Origin: an uncultured Anaerococcus sp.
Lineage (GTDB): Bacteria > Bacillota > Clostridia > Tissierellales > Peptoniphilaceae
Length of the DNA: 5,738 nucleotides
Assembly (NCBI RefSeq): GCF_937934665.1
Contig: NZ_CALGYW010000141.1
Coordinates: 1 to 5,738, forward strand
Reading direction: 5' to 3'
Position 1 is the first letter of the stretch. Each line of letters begins with the position of its first letter. The notes beneath the pieces were generated by a model that did no database searches, had not been told where the DNA came from, and saw only the letters and a list, made by a program, of their open reading frames with translations. The translations under genes were made by a program, and so were the position numbers. This document shows positions 1-5,715 of this stretch, one piece after another.

Positions 1-1
1 T

Positions 2-688
2 AAAAAACTCCAATTTGCTATAGGAAATTTTAATGAAAAAGATAAAAACTATAATATTTTAGGAAAAGAAAATATCTTTTATGTAAAATACGATGAAGAA
101 TCTATAGATAAGAAATTTACCTCATATCACTTTTTGCCCTTCTTAAGCCATGAAGCTTTGCATTATTATATGCAGAGCGATTGGGATAATATCACATTTA
201 GAGGCTTGTCCTACGATGGTAAAGAGCTTGATTTGCTTGACAAAGAATATCAGATTCTAAGCAAAATCAAAGAAGCAATAGATGATAAAGCCGACAAAGA
301 TACTCTCTTATCTTTGGGAAAAGATTATTTAAAAGTCATGGACGAAAGATTTGAAAATACTGATAAGGAGAAGATTGAAGCGGAGATTTTTGAAGAGACA
401 ATGGAAAGAGCTGCAAATTATGTATCCATAAAGGCAAGCAAAATTATTGGTTATGACTATGGTATATTGTATTTTGATAATACCAAGGATGTTGACTTTG
501 TGGATATTGTTCCAACCATAAAGAAGGGTGAAGTTGATCAAAGCATTTTGGGAGAGAAGATTGTTTACGAATCTGGAGCACTTTTGTGCCAATATTTAGA
601 TGCAATTGAAGCTTCTGATTGGCAAGAAAAACTAAATGCGAAAGGCAAAACAGACCTTAGTCTTTATAGTCTTATAAAAAAAATCTAA
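2..688 (+). CDS. Putative HExxH zinc-metallopeptidase-like protein, 5' end outside window
   Basis: I do not recognise the specific family. The frame is open from base 2 to the TAA at 686-688 (228 residues), with no in-frame ATG or GTG near the left edge, so the true start lies outside the window. A TTG at 134 has no ribosome binding site and would begin only five residues before the key motif, so it is not the start. The visible part has HEALH at fragment residues 50-54 (bases 149-163), which fits the HExxH zinc site. About 85 residues later comes MERAANYV (134-141); Glu135 in an ExxAxYV context is the kind of third zinc ligand seen in gluzincin-type peptidases. The C-terminal third, with YESGALLCQYLD, has no predicted membrane segment. 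The likely activity is zinc-dependent peptide hydrolysis, but substrate and location cannot be judged without the N-terminus. The gene ends in the shared terminator at 691-738. The coding frame is secure; the enzyme class is an inference from motifs. Confidence 0.7.
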   Translation, partial: KKLQFAIGNFNEKDKNYNILGKENIFYVKYDEESIDKKFTSYHFLPFLSHEALHYYMQSDWDNITFRGLSYDGKELDLLDKEYQILSKIKEAIDDKADKDTLLSLGKDYLKVMDERFENTDKEKIEAEIFEETMERAANYVSIKASKIIGYDYGILYFDNTKDVDFVDIVPTIKKGEVDQSILGEKIVYESGALLCQYLDAIEASDWQEKLNAKGKTDLSLYSLIKKI

Positions 689-690
689 AA

Positions 691-738
691 TAAAGCCTTA
701 TTAAAACGAGTGAAATTTGTCCACTCGTTTTTGCTTTA
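691..738. terminator. Bidirectional intrinsic terminator between convergent genes
   Basis: A perfect 10-bp inverted repeat, AAAACGAGTG (703-712) and CACTCGTTTT (722-731), encloses a 9-base loop. A-rich sequence on one side and T-rich on the other lets it work in both directions. Outer arms TAAAGC (691-696) and GCTTTA (733-738) can extend the stem across a bulge. It sits 3 bp after the stop of the plus-strand HExxH gene and 5 bp before the stop of the minus-strand SDR gene, so it probably ends both transcripts. Confidence 0.85.
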
Positions 739-742
739 AAAT

Positions 743-1471
743 CTAATAAAATCCACCATTAATGTCTATTATTGACCCTGTTATATAAGAAGCCTCATCT
801 GAGACTAGAAAAGCAACTAGGTCTGCAATTTCTTTTGGATCTGCTAAGCGGCCTAGGCCTATATCTTCTTTGATTAGGTCAAGCTCCCTTTTGCCAAAAT
901 CTTCTTTCATCATATCTGTAAGGACAACTCCAGGTGCTATGGCATTGACCCTGATATTTGATGGGCTAAGCTCTTTTGAAAGAGCCTTGGTAAAGGAATT
1001 AATAGCACCTTTTGTAGCTGAATAGCAAGCTTCAAGGGCTGCTCCCTCTCTTCCCCAGATTGAGGACATATTTATAATAACTCCATATTTTTGACTTATC
1101 ATTGGACCGATGGCTCTTTTTGAAGTAAGAAAAACTGAGCTTAAGTTTGTATTTATTATCTCCTGCCATTTGTCAAATTCCATGTCTTGGATAAGACCGA
1201 CGTAAGATTTTCCTGCGTTATTAATTAAGATATCAACAGAGCCAAAGTTTTTTTCTATAGTATCAAATAAATAGTCAACCTCATCTTCCTTTGACACATC
1301 AGCCTTGATAGCAAGAGACATAGGATTTACTTTCCTAATCTCATCAAGGAGAAGAAGGGCTTCGGCCTTTGAATTGTTATAGTTTATTACGATTTTATAA
1401 TTTTCGGCAAGTCTTCTACAGGTAGCTGCCCCAATTCCCCTAGAAGAGCCAGTTATTAATACTGTTTTCAT
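743..1471 (-). CDS. SDR-family NAD(P)H-dependent reductase, FabG/YmfI type
   Basis: This is a classical short-chain dehydrogenase/reductase of 242 residues, the usual length, and probably a cytosolic ketoreductase. Visible motifs are the Rossmann TGSSRGIG (7-14), D58-V59 at the adenine site, NNAG (84-87), N109, and the catalytic S137, Y150 and K154 (YSATK), followed by the APG turn (179-181) and a C-terminal NGGFY. The second strand ends INYNNS without an acidic residue, which favours NADPH. FabG, the 3-oxoacyl-ACP reductase of fatty acid synthesis, is the general match. The SSIWG...GA..E..YSA pattern also resembles YmfI, the Bacillus reductase that completes the aminopentanol modification of elongation factor P, but no fatty acid genes or efp lie nearby to decide. 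The frame stays open upstream to 1702, but the ATG at 1471 directly precedes the Rossmann fold and the upstream part overlaps the divergent gene. No Shine-Dalgarno precedes this ATG; a promoter -10 lies 6 bp away, which suggests a leaderless message. Confidence 0.9.
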   Translation of the reverse strand: MKTVLITGSSRGIGAATCRRLAENYKIVINYNNSKAEALLLLDEIRKVNPMSLAIKADVSKEDEVDYLFDTIEKNFGSVDILINNAGKSYVGLIQDMEFDKWQEIINTNLSSVFLTSKRAIGPMISQKYGVIINMSSIWGREGAALEACYSATKGAINSFTKALSKELSPSNIRVNAIAPGVVLTDMMKEDFGKRELDLIKEDIGLGRLADPKEIADLVAFLVSDEASYITGSIIDINGGFY

Positions 1472-1477
1472 AAGATT

Positions 1478-1486
1478 ATTATAACA
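1478..1486 (-). promoter_or_regulatory. Extended -10 promoter of the SDR gene
   Basis: Read on the minus strand, this is TGTTATAAT: a consensus TATAAT hexamer (1483 down to 1478) with the TGn extension. No good -35 is visible 16-19 bp upstream, which extended -10 promoters tolerate. Counting 7 bp from the last base of the hexamer puts the transcription start at 1471, the A of the SDR start codon. The motif is seen directly; its use is inferred. Confidence 0.55.
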
Positions 1487-1509
1487 TATTTTTATAAATA
1501 AGGTATATT
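1481..1509 (+). promoter_or_regulatory. Candidate promoter of the corC-like/aldo-keto reductase operon
   Basis: On the plus strand, ATAACA (1481-1486, 4 of 6 matches to TTGACA) lies 17 bp from TATATT (1504-1509, 5 of 6 matches to TATAAT). This predicts a start near 1516 and a leader of about 23 bases that includes the ribosome binding site at 1528-1534. The -35 overlaps the extended -10 of the divergent SDR promoter. In such AT-rich DNA other hexamers, such as GATAAT at 1511-1516, are possible. Confidence 0.35.
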
Positions 1510-1538
1510 GGATAATAATATATACATAAGGAGGACCT

Positions 1539-2891
1539 ATGGAAGATGGAAGTTTATGGCCGAATATCTTACTTATAATAGCCCTTACAGCAGTTAATGC
1601 TTTTTTTGCATCAGCTGAGATGGCAATGGTATCGGCAAATTCAAGCAAAATAAAAGAACTAAGCGAAAATGGCAACAAGAGAGCTGATATGATTTTAAAC
1701 ATATCGAAAGATCAGACAAGGTTTTCATCTACAATCCAAGTTGCTATAACCCTTGCAGGATTTTTCTCATCTGGTTCTGCTGCAACAAGCTTTTCTAAGC
1801 CAATAGGAGAGTTTCTAGAAAACTACAGTATACCATACGGAGATACTATATCCTTTATACTTATAACCATAGTCTTATCTTATATCACCCTTGTTTTTGG
1901 TGAACTGGTACCAAAGAGAATTGCCCTTACTAATTCAGAGAAGGTTGCTCTTTCTTCTGCTAAGATTATCGATTTTAGTTCTAAAATATTTAGCCCCTTT
2001 GTAAAGCTCTTATCCCTATCAACTGTTGGAGTTTTAAAACTTACTGGAAATTATTCAGAAGAAGTTGAGGAGAGAATATCTGAAGAAGAGCTAAAAAGCT
2101 ATATTAGAGTTTCTAGTCAACAGGGTGTGATAAATGATTCTGGTGAAGAAATGATAGTAAATATAATGGATTTTGATGATACTTTAGCAGAAGAAATAAT
2201 GACACCAAGAACATCTATTTATATGATAGACTATGATGAATTTGACGAATCAAAAATTGATGAGATTCTTAATCAAGGTTATTCAAGGATTCCAGTTTTT
2301 AAGGAAAATCAAGATACGATTCTAGGTGTTGTCAATGTGAAGGATTTGTTCAAAGAATATGCTGCTAATGATTATAAATTTATAAACCTTGATAATTGTA
2401 TCAAAGAAGCATATTTTGTACCTGAAACTAAAAAGATAGATATCTTGCTTAAGGAGTTTCAGGAGATGAAAAATTATATGGCAATTCTAATTGATGAATA
2501 TGGTGGTTTATCAGGCATGGTGACCATGGAGGATATTGTTGAAGAAATTGTTGGAGAAATAGAGGATGAGTATGATAGAGCTGAGACTTTAATTAAGAAA
2601 ATATCCGATAAGGAATACATTGTTGAAGGATCTATGGATATTGATGATGTAAATAGTGAGATAGGAACATTTTTGTTTTCTAATAATCATGAGACAATAT
2701 CTGGCCTTATTATTGAAAACCTTGAGTTTATTCCAGAAGATAATAATAAAGACCAATTGAGGGTAAAAGTTTGTGGATGTATTTTTACTATCTTATCTGT
2801 AACAAATAGAACAATTGATAGGGCATCGATAAAGATTGTAGAAGAAGAGCAAGATGAAGCTAAGAAAATCTATAAAAAAATGAAATCTTAA
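1539..2891 (+). CDS. CorC/HlyC-type membrane protein (CNNM/DUF21 domain, CBS pair, CorC_HlyC domain)
   Basis: This 450-residue protein has the complete architecture of the hemolysin C/CorC (CNNM, UPF0053) family. The N-terminal membrane domain covers about residues 1-165, with hydrophobic segments near 8-31, 65-84, 103-122 and 139-166 and the family motifs FFASAEMAM (22-30) and GELVPKRIAL (121-130). Two CBS domains follow, at about 218-273 (starting IMTPRTSI) and 288-340 (LIDEYGGLSGMVTMEDI), which in this family bind adenine nucleotides. The CorC_HlyC domain spans about 352-436 and ends in an acidic and lysine-rich tail. Characterised relatives take part in Mg2+ (sometimes Co2+) efflux or homeostasis. 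The hemolysin name is historical and should not be read as toxin activity. The ATG has an ideal AAGGAGG at 1528-1534 with a 4-base spacer. The aldo/keto reductase gene begins 9 bp after the stop, so the two are probably cotranscribed, though no functional link is known. The family call is secure; the transported ion is inferred. Confidence 0.94.
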   Translation: MEDGSLWPNILLIIALTAVNAFFASAEMAMVSANSSKIKELSENGNKRADMILNISKDQTRFSSTIQVAITLAGFFSSGSAATSFSKPIGEFLENYSIPYGDTISFILITIVLSYITLVFGELVPKRIALTNSEKVALSSAKIIDFSSKIFSPFVKLLSLSTVGVLKLTGNYSEEVEERISEEELKSYIRVSSQQGVINDSGEEMIVNIMDFDDTLAEEIMTPRTSIYMIDYDEFDESKIDEILNQGYSRIPVFKENQDTILGVVNVKDLFKEYAANDYKFINLDNCIKEAYFVPETKKIDILLKEFQEMKNYMAILIDEYGGLSGMVTMEDIVEEIVGEIEDEYDRAETLIKKISDKEYIVEGSMDIDDVNSEIGTFLFSNNHETISGLIIENLEFIPEDNNKDQLRVKVCGCIFTILSVTNRTIDRASIKIVEEEQDEAKKIYKKMKS

Positions 2892-2900
2892 AGAGGTATT

Positions 2901-3737
2901 ATGAAATATTTTAAGTTAAATAATGGTATAGAAGTCCCTGCCCTAGGATTTGGGACCTATAAAATCACAGAAGAAAGTGATATGGAAGTTGCCATAGGAG
3001 AGGCGGTAGATAAGGGTTATAGGTATTTTGATACTGCAAAATATTACGAAAATGAAAAGATTTTAGGAAAATATCTAAGCCAGGCAGGTCTTAAAAGAGA
3101 AGACTTTAAAGTCGCAACAAAGGTATGGCCATCTTCTTTTGATACTGATGCTTGCAAAAAAAGCTTAGATGAATCCCTTGATAACCTTGACCTTGGCTAT
3201 ATTGATATAATCCTTCTTCATTGGTACGGAAAAGATTTTGACAAGGCTTGGAAGGTTTTTTGCGACTACAAAGACCAGGGACTAGTAAAATCTTTAGGTG
3301 TTTGTAATTTTACCATAGATCAGATGACAGAGCTTGTAAATATTGGAGAAAAGCCAGTCTTAGACCAGCTAGAAAGTCATCTTTACCTACAGGATAAGAA
3401 AACTCACGAGTTTTTAAAGACAAATGACATTCTTCACCAGGCTTGGGGTCCACTTTCCCAAGGAAAATCAAACCTTCTTGATGAAAAAATCCTAAGAGAA
3501 ATAGGGGATAAGTACGGTAAAACTCCTGCTCAAATCGCTTTAAAATGGAACATAGAAAGGGGAACCATGGTCCTAGTTAAGTCAACAAATCCAGGAAGGA
3601 TAAAAGAAAATATATCAATCTTTGACTTTGACCTAGATGATAGCGATATGCATGCTCTAACAAGCCTTGATAAAAATACTAGGTTTTCAAATGACCCAGC
3701 AAACAAGGAATGGCTTGGCCAGATCAGAAGGGGATAG
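2901..3737 (+). CDS. Aldo/keto reductase family oxidoreductase
   Basis: This 278-residue protein belongs to the aldo/keto reductases: soluble (beta/alpha)8-barrel enzymes that reduce aldehydes and ketones with NADPH. Length and motif spacing fit the bacterial AKR5 (2,5-diketo-D-gluconate reductase-like) group. The catalytic tetrad is intact: D44 in FDTA, Y49, K74 in ATKVW and H107 in LLHWYG. The cofactor phosphate-binding loop reads VLVKSTNPGRIKEN (224-237), with K227, S228 and R233 in their usual places. Two substitutions stand out: the nicotinamide-contact motif is GVCNF (133-137) where GVSNF is commonest, and the usual NQxEYHP stretch is DQLESHL (155-161). The ATG is preceded by AAGAGG (2891-2896), which overlaps the end of the upstream corC-like stop codon. 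The gene therefore probably depends on the upstream promoter and may be translationally coupled. It ends before the strong terminator at 3757-3800. The physiological substrate cannot be read from the sequence; general carbonyl detoxification is a reasonable guess. Confidence 0.93.
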   Translation: MKYFKLNNGIEVPALGFGTYKITEESDMEVAIGEAVDKGYRYFDTAKYYENEKILGKYLSQAGLKREDFKVATKVWPSSFDTDACKKSLDESLDNLDLGYIDIILLHWYGKDFDKAWKVFCDYKDQGLVKSLGVCNFTIDQMTELVNIGEKPVLDQLESHLYLQDKKTHEFLKTNDILHQAWGPLSQGKSNLLDEKILREIGDKYGKTPAQIALKWNIERGTMVLVKSTNPGRIKENISIFDFDLDDSDMHALTSLDKNTRFSNDPANKEWLGQIRRG

Positions 3738-3756
3738 ATTAAAAAATAAGTAAATC

Positions 3757-3800
3757 AAAAAAACCAAGGTCCAAATCTATTGAGATTGGCCTTGGTTTTT
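3757..3800. terminator. Strong bidirectional intrinsic terminator
   Basis: A long inverted repeat pairs AAAAACCAAGG (3759-3769) with CCTTGGTTTTT (3790-3800). It continues inward through a single-base bulge at 3770 and further pairing (CCAAATCT against AGATTGG, one more bulge) to a loop of about 4 bases at 3779-3782. T-runs flank it on either strand: T at 3796-3800 for the aldo/keto reductase transcript, and the complement of the A-run at 3757-3763 for the FMN reductase transcript. It lies between the convergent stops at 3737 and 3808. Confidence 0.9.
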
Positions 3801-3807
3801 GTATTTT

Positions 3808-4350
3808 TTATGAGTGTTTTTTAGCAAAGTCTACAAAAGCACGAGTTGAGTCTTCTAGGAAGGTTTTTGTATCTTTTACTAGATTTCCGTCTTCATCAAA
3901 AAGGGTGTGGATTGCTGCTATATAGACTTCTGGTTGGTTCATGGCTATTAGGTTTACATAGACAAAATTTTCTTTTAGGGCAAAGTTACCCATCATGCCG
4001 CCTGATGTGCCCATTGATGCAGAAAATACTGCTGCGACCTTGCCGTCCCAGAGGTTACCCTTTGGATCACGGCTTCCTATGTCGATTACGTTTTTAAGGG
4101 CTGGTGCAAGGGAGCGGTTATATTCTGGGGTAAAGAAAAGGTAGGCGTCGTATTTTCTAAGTTCTTCTCTTATTTTTGTATATTCTTCTCTCGGATTTTC
4201 TCCGTCATCATCTTGGTTATAGAAAGGAAGGTAGGAGATATCTATGATTTCTGCCTCGTTTCCTTCGTTAATTATATTTTTTGATATTTCTGCTAACTTT
4301 TTGTTAAAAGATCCCTTTCTTAAAGATCCTACTAGTATTCCTATTTTCAT
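3808..4350 (-). CDS. NADPH-dependent FMN reductase / NAD(P)H:quinone reductase family protein
   Basis: This 180-residue flavodoxin-fold protein belongs to the NADPH-dependent FMN reductase family. These cytosolic flavoenzymes transfer hydride from NAD(P)H to flavins, quinones, azo compounds or other electron acceptors. The N-terminal loop GSLRKGSFN (8-16) binds the FMN phosphate, TPEYN (74-78) followed by LKNVID (85-90) is the family signature near the isoalloxazine site, and SASMGTSGG (110-118) completes the flavin pocket. It is the last gene of a three-gene operon, 11 bp after the pirin stop. Its ribosome site AAGGAG (minus strand, 4363 to 4358) overlaps the pirin stop codon, which suggests translational coupling, with a 7-base spacer to the ATG. 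Cotranscription with a MarR regulator and a pirin suggests a role in quinone or electrophile stress. Whether it reduces free FMN or mainly quinones is not decided by the sequence. Confidence 0.92.
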   Translation of the reverse strand: MKIGILVGSLRKGSFNKKLAEISKNIINEGNEAEIIDISYLPFYNQDDDGENPREEYTKIREELRKYDAYLFFTPEYNRSLAPALKNVIDIGSRDPKGNLWDGKVAAVFSASMGTSGGMMGNFALKENFVYVNLIAMNQPEVYIAAIHTLFDEDGNLVKDTKTFLEDSTRAFVDFAKKHS

Positions 4351-4361
4351 TATTTTTCTCC

Positions 4362-5210
4362 TTAATCTTCAAATTCCATCTTGTCTCTGATGAACCTACC
4401 TGTATTTAAATCATTAAAGGCTTCTTCTAGTTCATCTTGGTTATTCATTACAATTGGTCCAGCCCAGGCGACTTTCTCATTTAGGGCCTTAGTTGAAAGG
4501 AAAAGCACTTGGGCATAGTCACTATCATTTTTAATTGTAAGTTTACTGCCCTTTGTAAGCTTAGCAGCTGTCTTCTCTTTGATTTGTTCTCCTTCGATTT
4601 TTATATCACCAACTAGGGTAAAGACCATTACTGAACTATCTTCCTTAGTATCAAGGTTAATTTCTCCGTCCTTTTCTAGGTGGATATCATAATAATCAAG
4701 AGGGAGGTGGCGGCCTTTAAAGCCCTCATATTTTCCAAAAGAACCCGCTAAAAGTCGAATTTTGCCATTATCAAAAGGAATTTCCTTGATATCTCCTTTT
4801 CTAATAGCATGGTAGTAGGGATTGGAAAATTTATCTTTTTGTGGAAGGTTTAGCCAAAGTTGGACTCCTAAAAGTCTTTGGCTTGCTGGGACTTGTTCTT
4901 CATGAAGAATTCCACTTCCAGCATTCATCCACTGTACTTCGCCATCTGTGATGGTATCTTCGTTTCCGAGAGTATCCTTGTGGACCATTTTACCTCTTGA
5001 TAGGTAGGAAATAGTCTCAATACCTCTGTGAGGGTGGAGGGGAAAACCAGCTGTATATTCGTCTGGATTTGTGCTATCAAAGGAATCGAGCATTAAAATC
5101 GGGTCGAATTCCTCAACCGTTTCCCTTCCAAGAACCCTTACCAGACTCACACCTGCGCCGTCCTTGGTTCTAAAACCTCTTATTGGGCTTTTAACTTTTC
5201 TTTTAGTCAA
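4362..5210 (-). CDS. Pirin family protein (cupin metalloprotein), TTG start
   Basis: This 282-residue bicupin has the usual pirin length. The metal-binding set is intact: H59 and H61 in HPHRGIET (59-66), and H103 and E105 in ILHEE (101-105), matching His56, His58, His101 and Glu103 of human pirin. The Pirin_N domain spans about residues 5-125. The C-terminal domain spans about 165-275 and ends with the family-typical WAGPIVMNNQDELEEAF. Pirins are cytosolic Fe-binding proteins; some bacterial ones act as quercetin dioxygenases and others bind regulatory partners, so the reaction here is uncertain. The start is the TTG at 5210: it has a good Shine-Dalgarno GGAG (5220 down to 5217) at 6-base spacing, and the next in-frame Met is residue 40, already inside the domain. 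The start overlaps the end of marR by 8 bp, and the FMN reductase gene follows after 11 bp. A role in quinone or flavonoid metabolism with its operon partners is inferred. Confidence 0.92.
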   Translation of the reverse strand: MTKRKVKSPIRGFRTKDGAGVSLVRVLGRETVEEFDPILMLDSFDSTNPDEYTAGFPLHPHRGIETISYLSRGKMVHKDTLGNEDTITDGEVQWMNAGSGILHEEQVPASQRLLGVQLWLNLPQKDKFSNPYYHAIRKGDIKEIPFDNGKIRLLAGSFGKYEGFKGRHLPLDYYDIHLEKDGEINLDTKEDSSVMVFTLVGDIKIEGEQIKEKTAAKLTKGSKLTIKNDSDYAQVLFLSTKALNEKVAWAGPIVMNNQDELEEAFNDLNTGRFIRDKMEFED

Positions 5211-5625
5211 TATTTTCTCCTAACTTTTTTAAGTGGTCAAGGAAGATCTCCTTTTCTTCAAGCCTTAACTTTGCCATGTAATCATTGATCATTTTTTCAT
5301 TTTCAGGAACAATTTTAGCTATTATTTCCCTACCAGGATTGGTGAGGGAGATAAGGCAGATTCTTTTATCATTGGGACTACTCTCTCTTTTTATATATCC
5401 CATTTTTTCAAGGTTAGTAATTACCAGAGAAATAGTTCCAACGCTAGATAAAATTGCATCCCTAACTTCACTTATTGATAGCTTACCCTTGGAGTAAAGC
5501 GCTTCTAAAACCATAAATTGGCTAAAGGAAAGCCCGTACTTACTTGCAATGGCAAAGGTTCTGCTATCGAGTTCTTTGACATTCTTATGAAGGCCAATAA
5601 GTATTTTTAAATTTTTATTTTGCAT
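5203..5625 (-). CDS. MarR family transcriptional regulator
   Basis: This 140-residue protein has MarR length and fold. Helical dimerisation segments occupy about 1-28 and 102-137. The winged helix-turn-helix lies at about 33-98, with the recognition-helix region around SSVGTISLVITNLEKMGYI (60-78) and the wing SPNDKRICLISLT (83-95), which carries the conserved Asp-Lys-Arg. MarR proteins bind palindromic DNA as dimers, usually repress their own operon, and release on binding a small phenolic ligand or on cysteine oxidation. There is only one Cys (residue 90, in the wing) and none near the N-terminus, so an OhrR-type thiol switch is unlikely and ligand sensing is more probable. The ATG at 5625 has a near-perfect AAGGAGGT (5636 down to 5629). 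The gene leads the marR-pirin-FMN reductase operon. The regular dyad array directly upstream is the obvious candidate for its own operator. The inducer is not readable from the sequence. Confidence 0.93.
   Translation of the reverse strand: MQNKNLKILIGLHKNVKELDSRTFAIASKYGLSFSQFMVLEALYSKGKLSISEVRDAILSSVGTISLVITNLEKMGYIKRESSPNDKRICLISLTNPGREIIAKIVPENEKMINDYMAKLRLEEKEIFLDHLKKLGENID
5217..5220 (-). promoter_or_regulatory. Ribosome binding site that fixes the TTG start of the pirin gene
   Basis: On the minus strand GGAG, within TAGGAG, lies 6 bases before the TTG at 5210. It sits inside the last codons of marR, so translation of marR would pass through it and the pirin gene can be translationally coupled. 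Confidence 0.8.
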
Positions 5626-5628
5626 ATG

Positions 5629-5636
5629 ACCTCCTT
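5629..5636 (-). promoter_or_regulatory. Ribosome binding site of marR
   Basis: The minus strand reads AAGGAGGT, a near-perfect match to the anti-16S consensus, 3 bases before the ATG at 5625. It adjoins the first unit of the operator-like array at 5637, so the array makes up most of the predicted leader. Confidence 0.85.
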
Positions 5637-5672
5637 TAGATACATCTAAGTAGATATATCTAACTAGATATA
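5637..5672. promoter_or_regulatory. Operator-like array of alternating TAGAT/ATCTA dyads upstream of marR
   Basis: Five consecutive 7-mers alternate: TAGATAC (5637), ATCTAAG (5644), TAGATAT (5651), ATCTAAC (5658) and TAGATAT (5665). Every neighbouring pair forms a palindrome, so dyad centres fall every 7 bp, at about 5642.5, 5649.5, 5656.5 and 5663.5. The best are the perfect 12-mer TAGATATATCTA (5651-5662) and the 18-bp TATATCTAACTAGATATA (5655-5672), which has 8-bp arms around a 2-bp centre. The array lies between the predicted -10 and the marR ribosome site, as expected for a MarR autorepressor operator. The repeat is seen directly; that MarR binds it is inferred. Confidence 0.7.
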
Positions 5673-5677
5673 ATATA
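5672..5677 (-). promoter_or_regulatory. Candidate -10 element of the marR-pirin-FMN reductase operon
   Basis: The minus strand reads TATATT (5677 down to 5672; 5 of 6 matches to TATAAT), with an alternative TATTAT two bases further in (5675 to 5670). Transcription would start near 5663-5665, inside the dyad array. No convincing -35 is seen; the region upstream (about 5681-5715) is almost pure A/T and could act as an UP-like element. The predicted leader is about 40 bases. Confidence 0.4.
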
Positions 5678-5715
5678 CCCTAATTAATTTTTTAAAAACA
5701 TTTTTTAAAATAATT

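Noticed and set aside
134..136. TTG at 134 as the start of the HExxH protein
   Set aside because: The frame is open back to base 2 with plausible coding sequence, there is no ribosome site, and the start would fall almost on the zinc motif.
329..592. Minus-strand open frame of 87 codons
   Set aside because: It lies wholly antisense to the HExxH gene, has no ribosome site or recognisable motif, and is explained by the AT-rich complementary frame.
1472..1702. N-terminal extension of the SDR reading frame by 77 residues
   Set aside because: It overlaps the start of the well-supported divergent corC-like gene, has no SDR homology, and the ATG at 1471 directly precedes the Rossmann motif.
1539..2891. 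Reading the corC-like gene as a hemolysin toxin
   Set aside because: The name hemolysin C for this family is historical; the DUF21, CBS and CorC_HlyC architecture points to a membrane ion-homeostasis protein.
3846..4097. Plus-strand open frame of 83 codons
   Set aside because: It is antisense within the FMN reductase gene and encodes low-complexity Leu/Arg-rich sequence typical of a shadow frame.
5285..5497. Plus-strand open frame of 70 codons
   Set aside because: It is antisense to marR; its hydrophobic appearance comes from the complement of charged codons in that gene.
5203..5625. Assignment of the MarR protein as an OhrR-type peroxide sensor
   Set aside because: There is no Cys in the N-terminal helix; the only Cys is at residue 90 in the wing, and no ohr gene is adjacent.
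5637..5672. CRISPR-like or satellite repeat interpretation of the TAGAT/ATCTA array
   Set aside because: Units are only 7 bp with no spacers, and the array sits exactly between a -10 element and a ribosome site, which fits an operator better.
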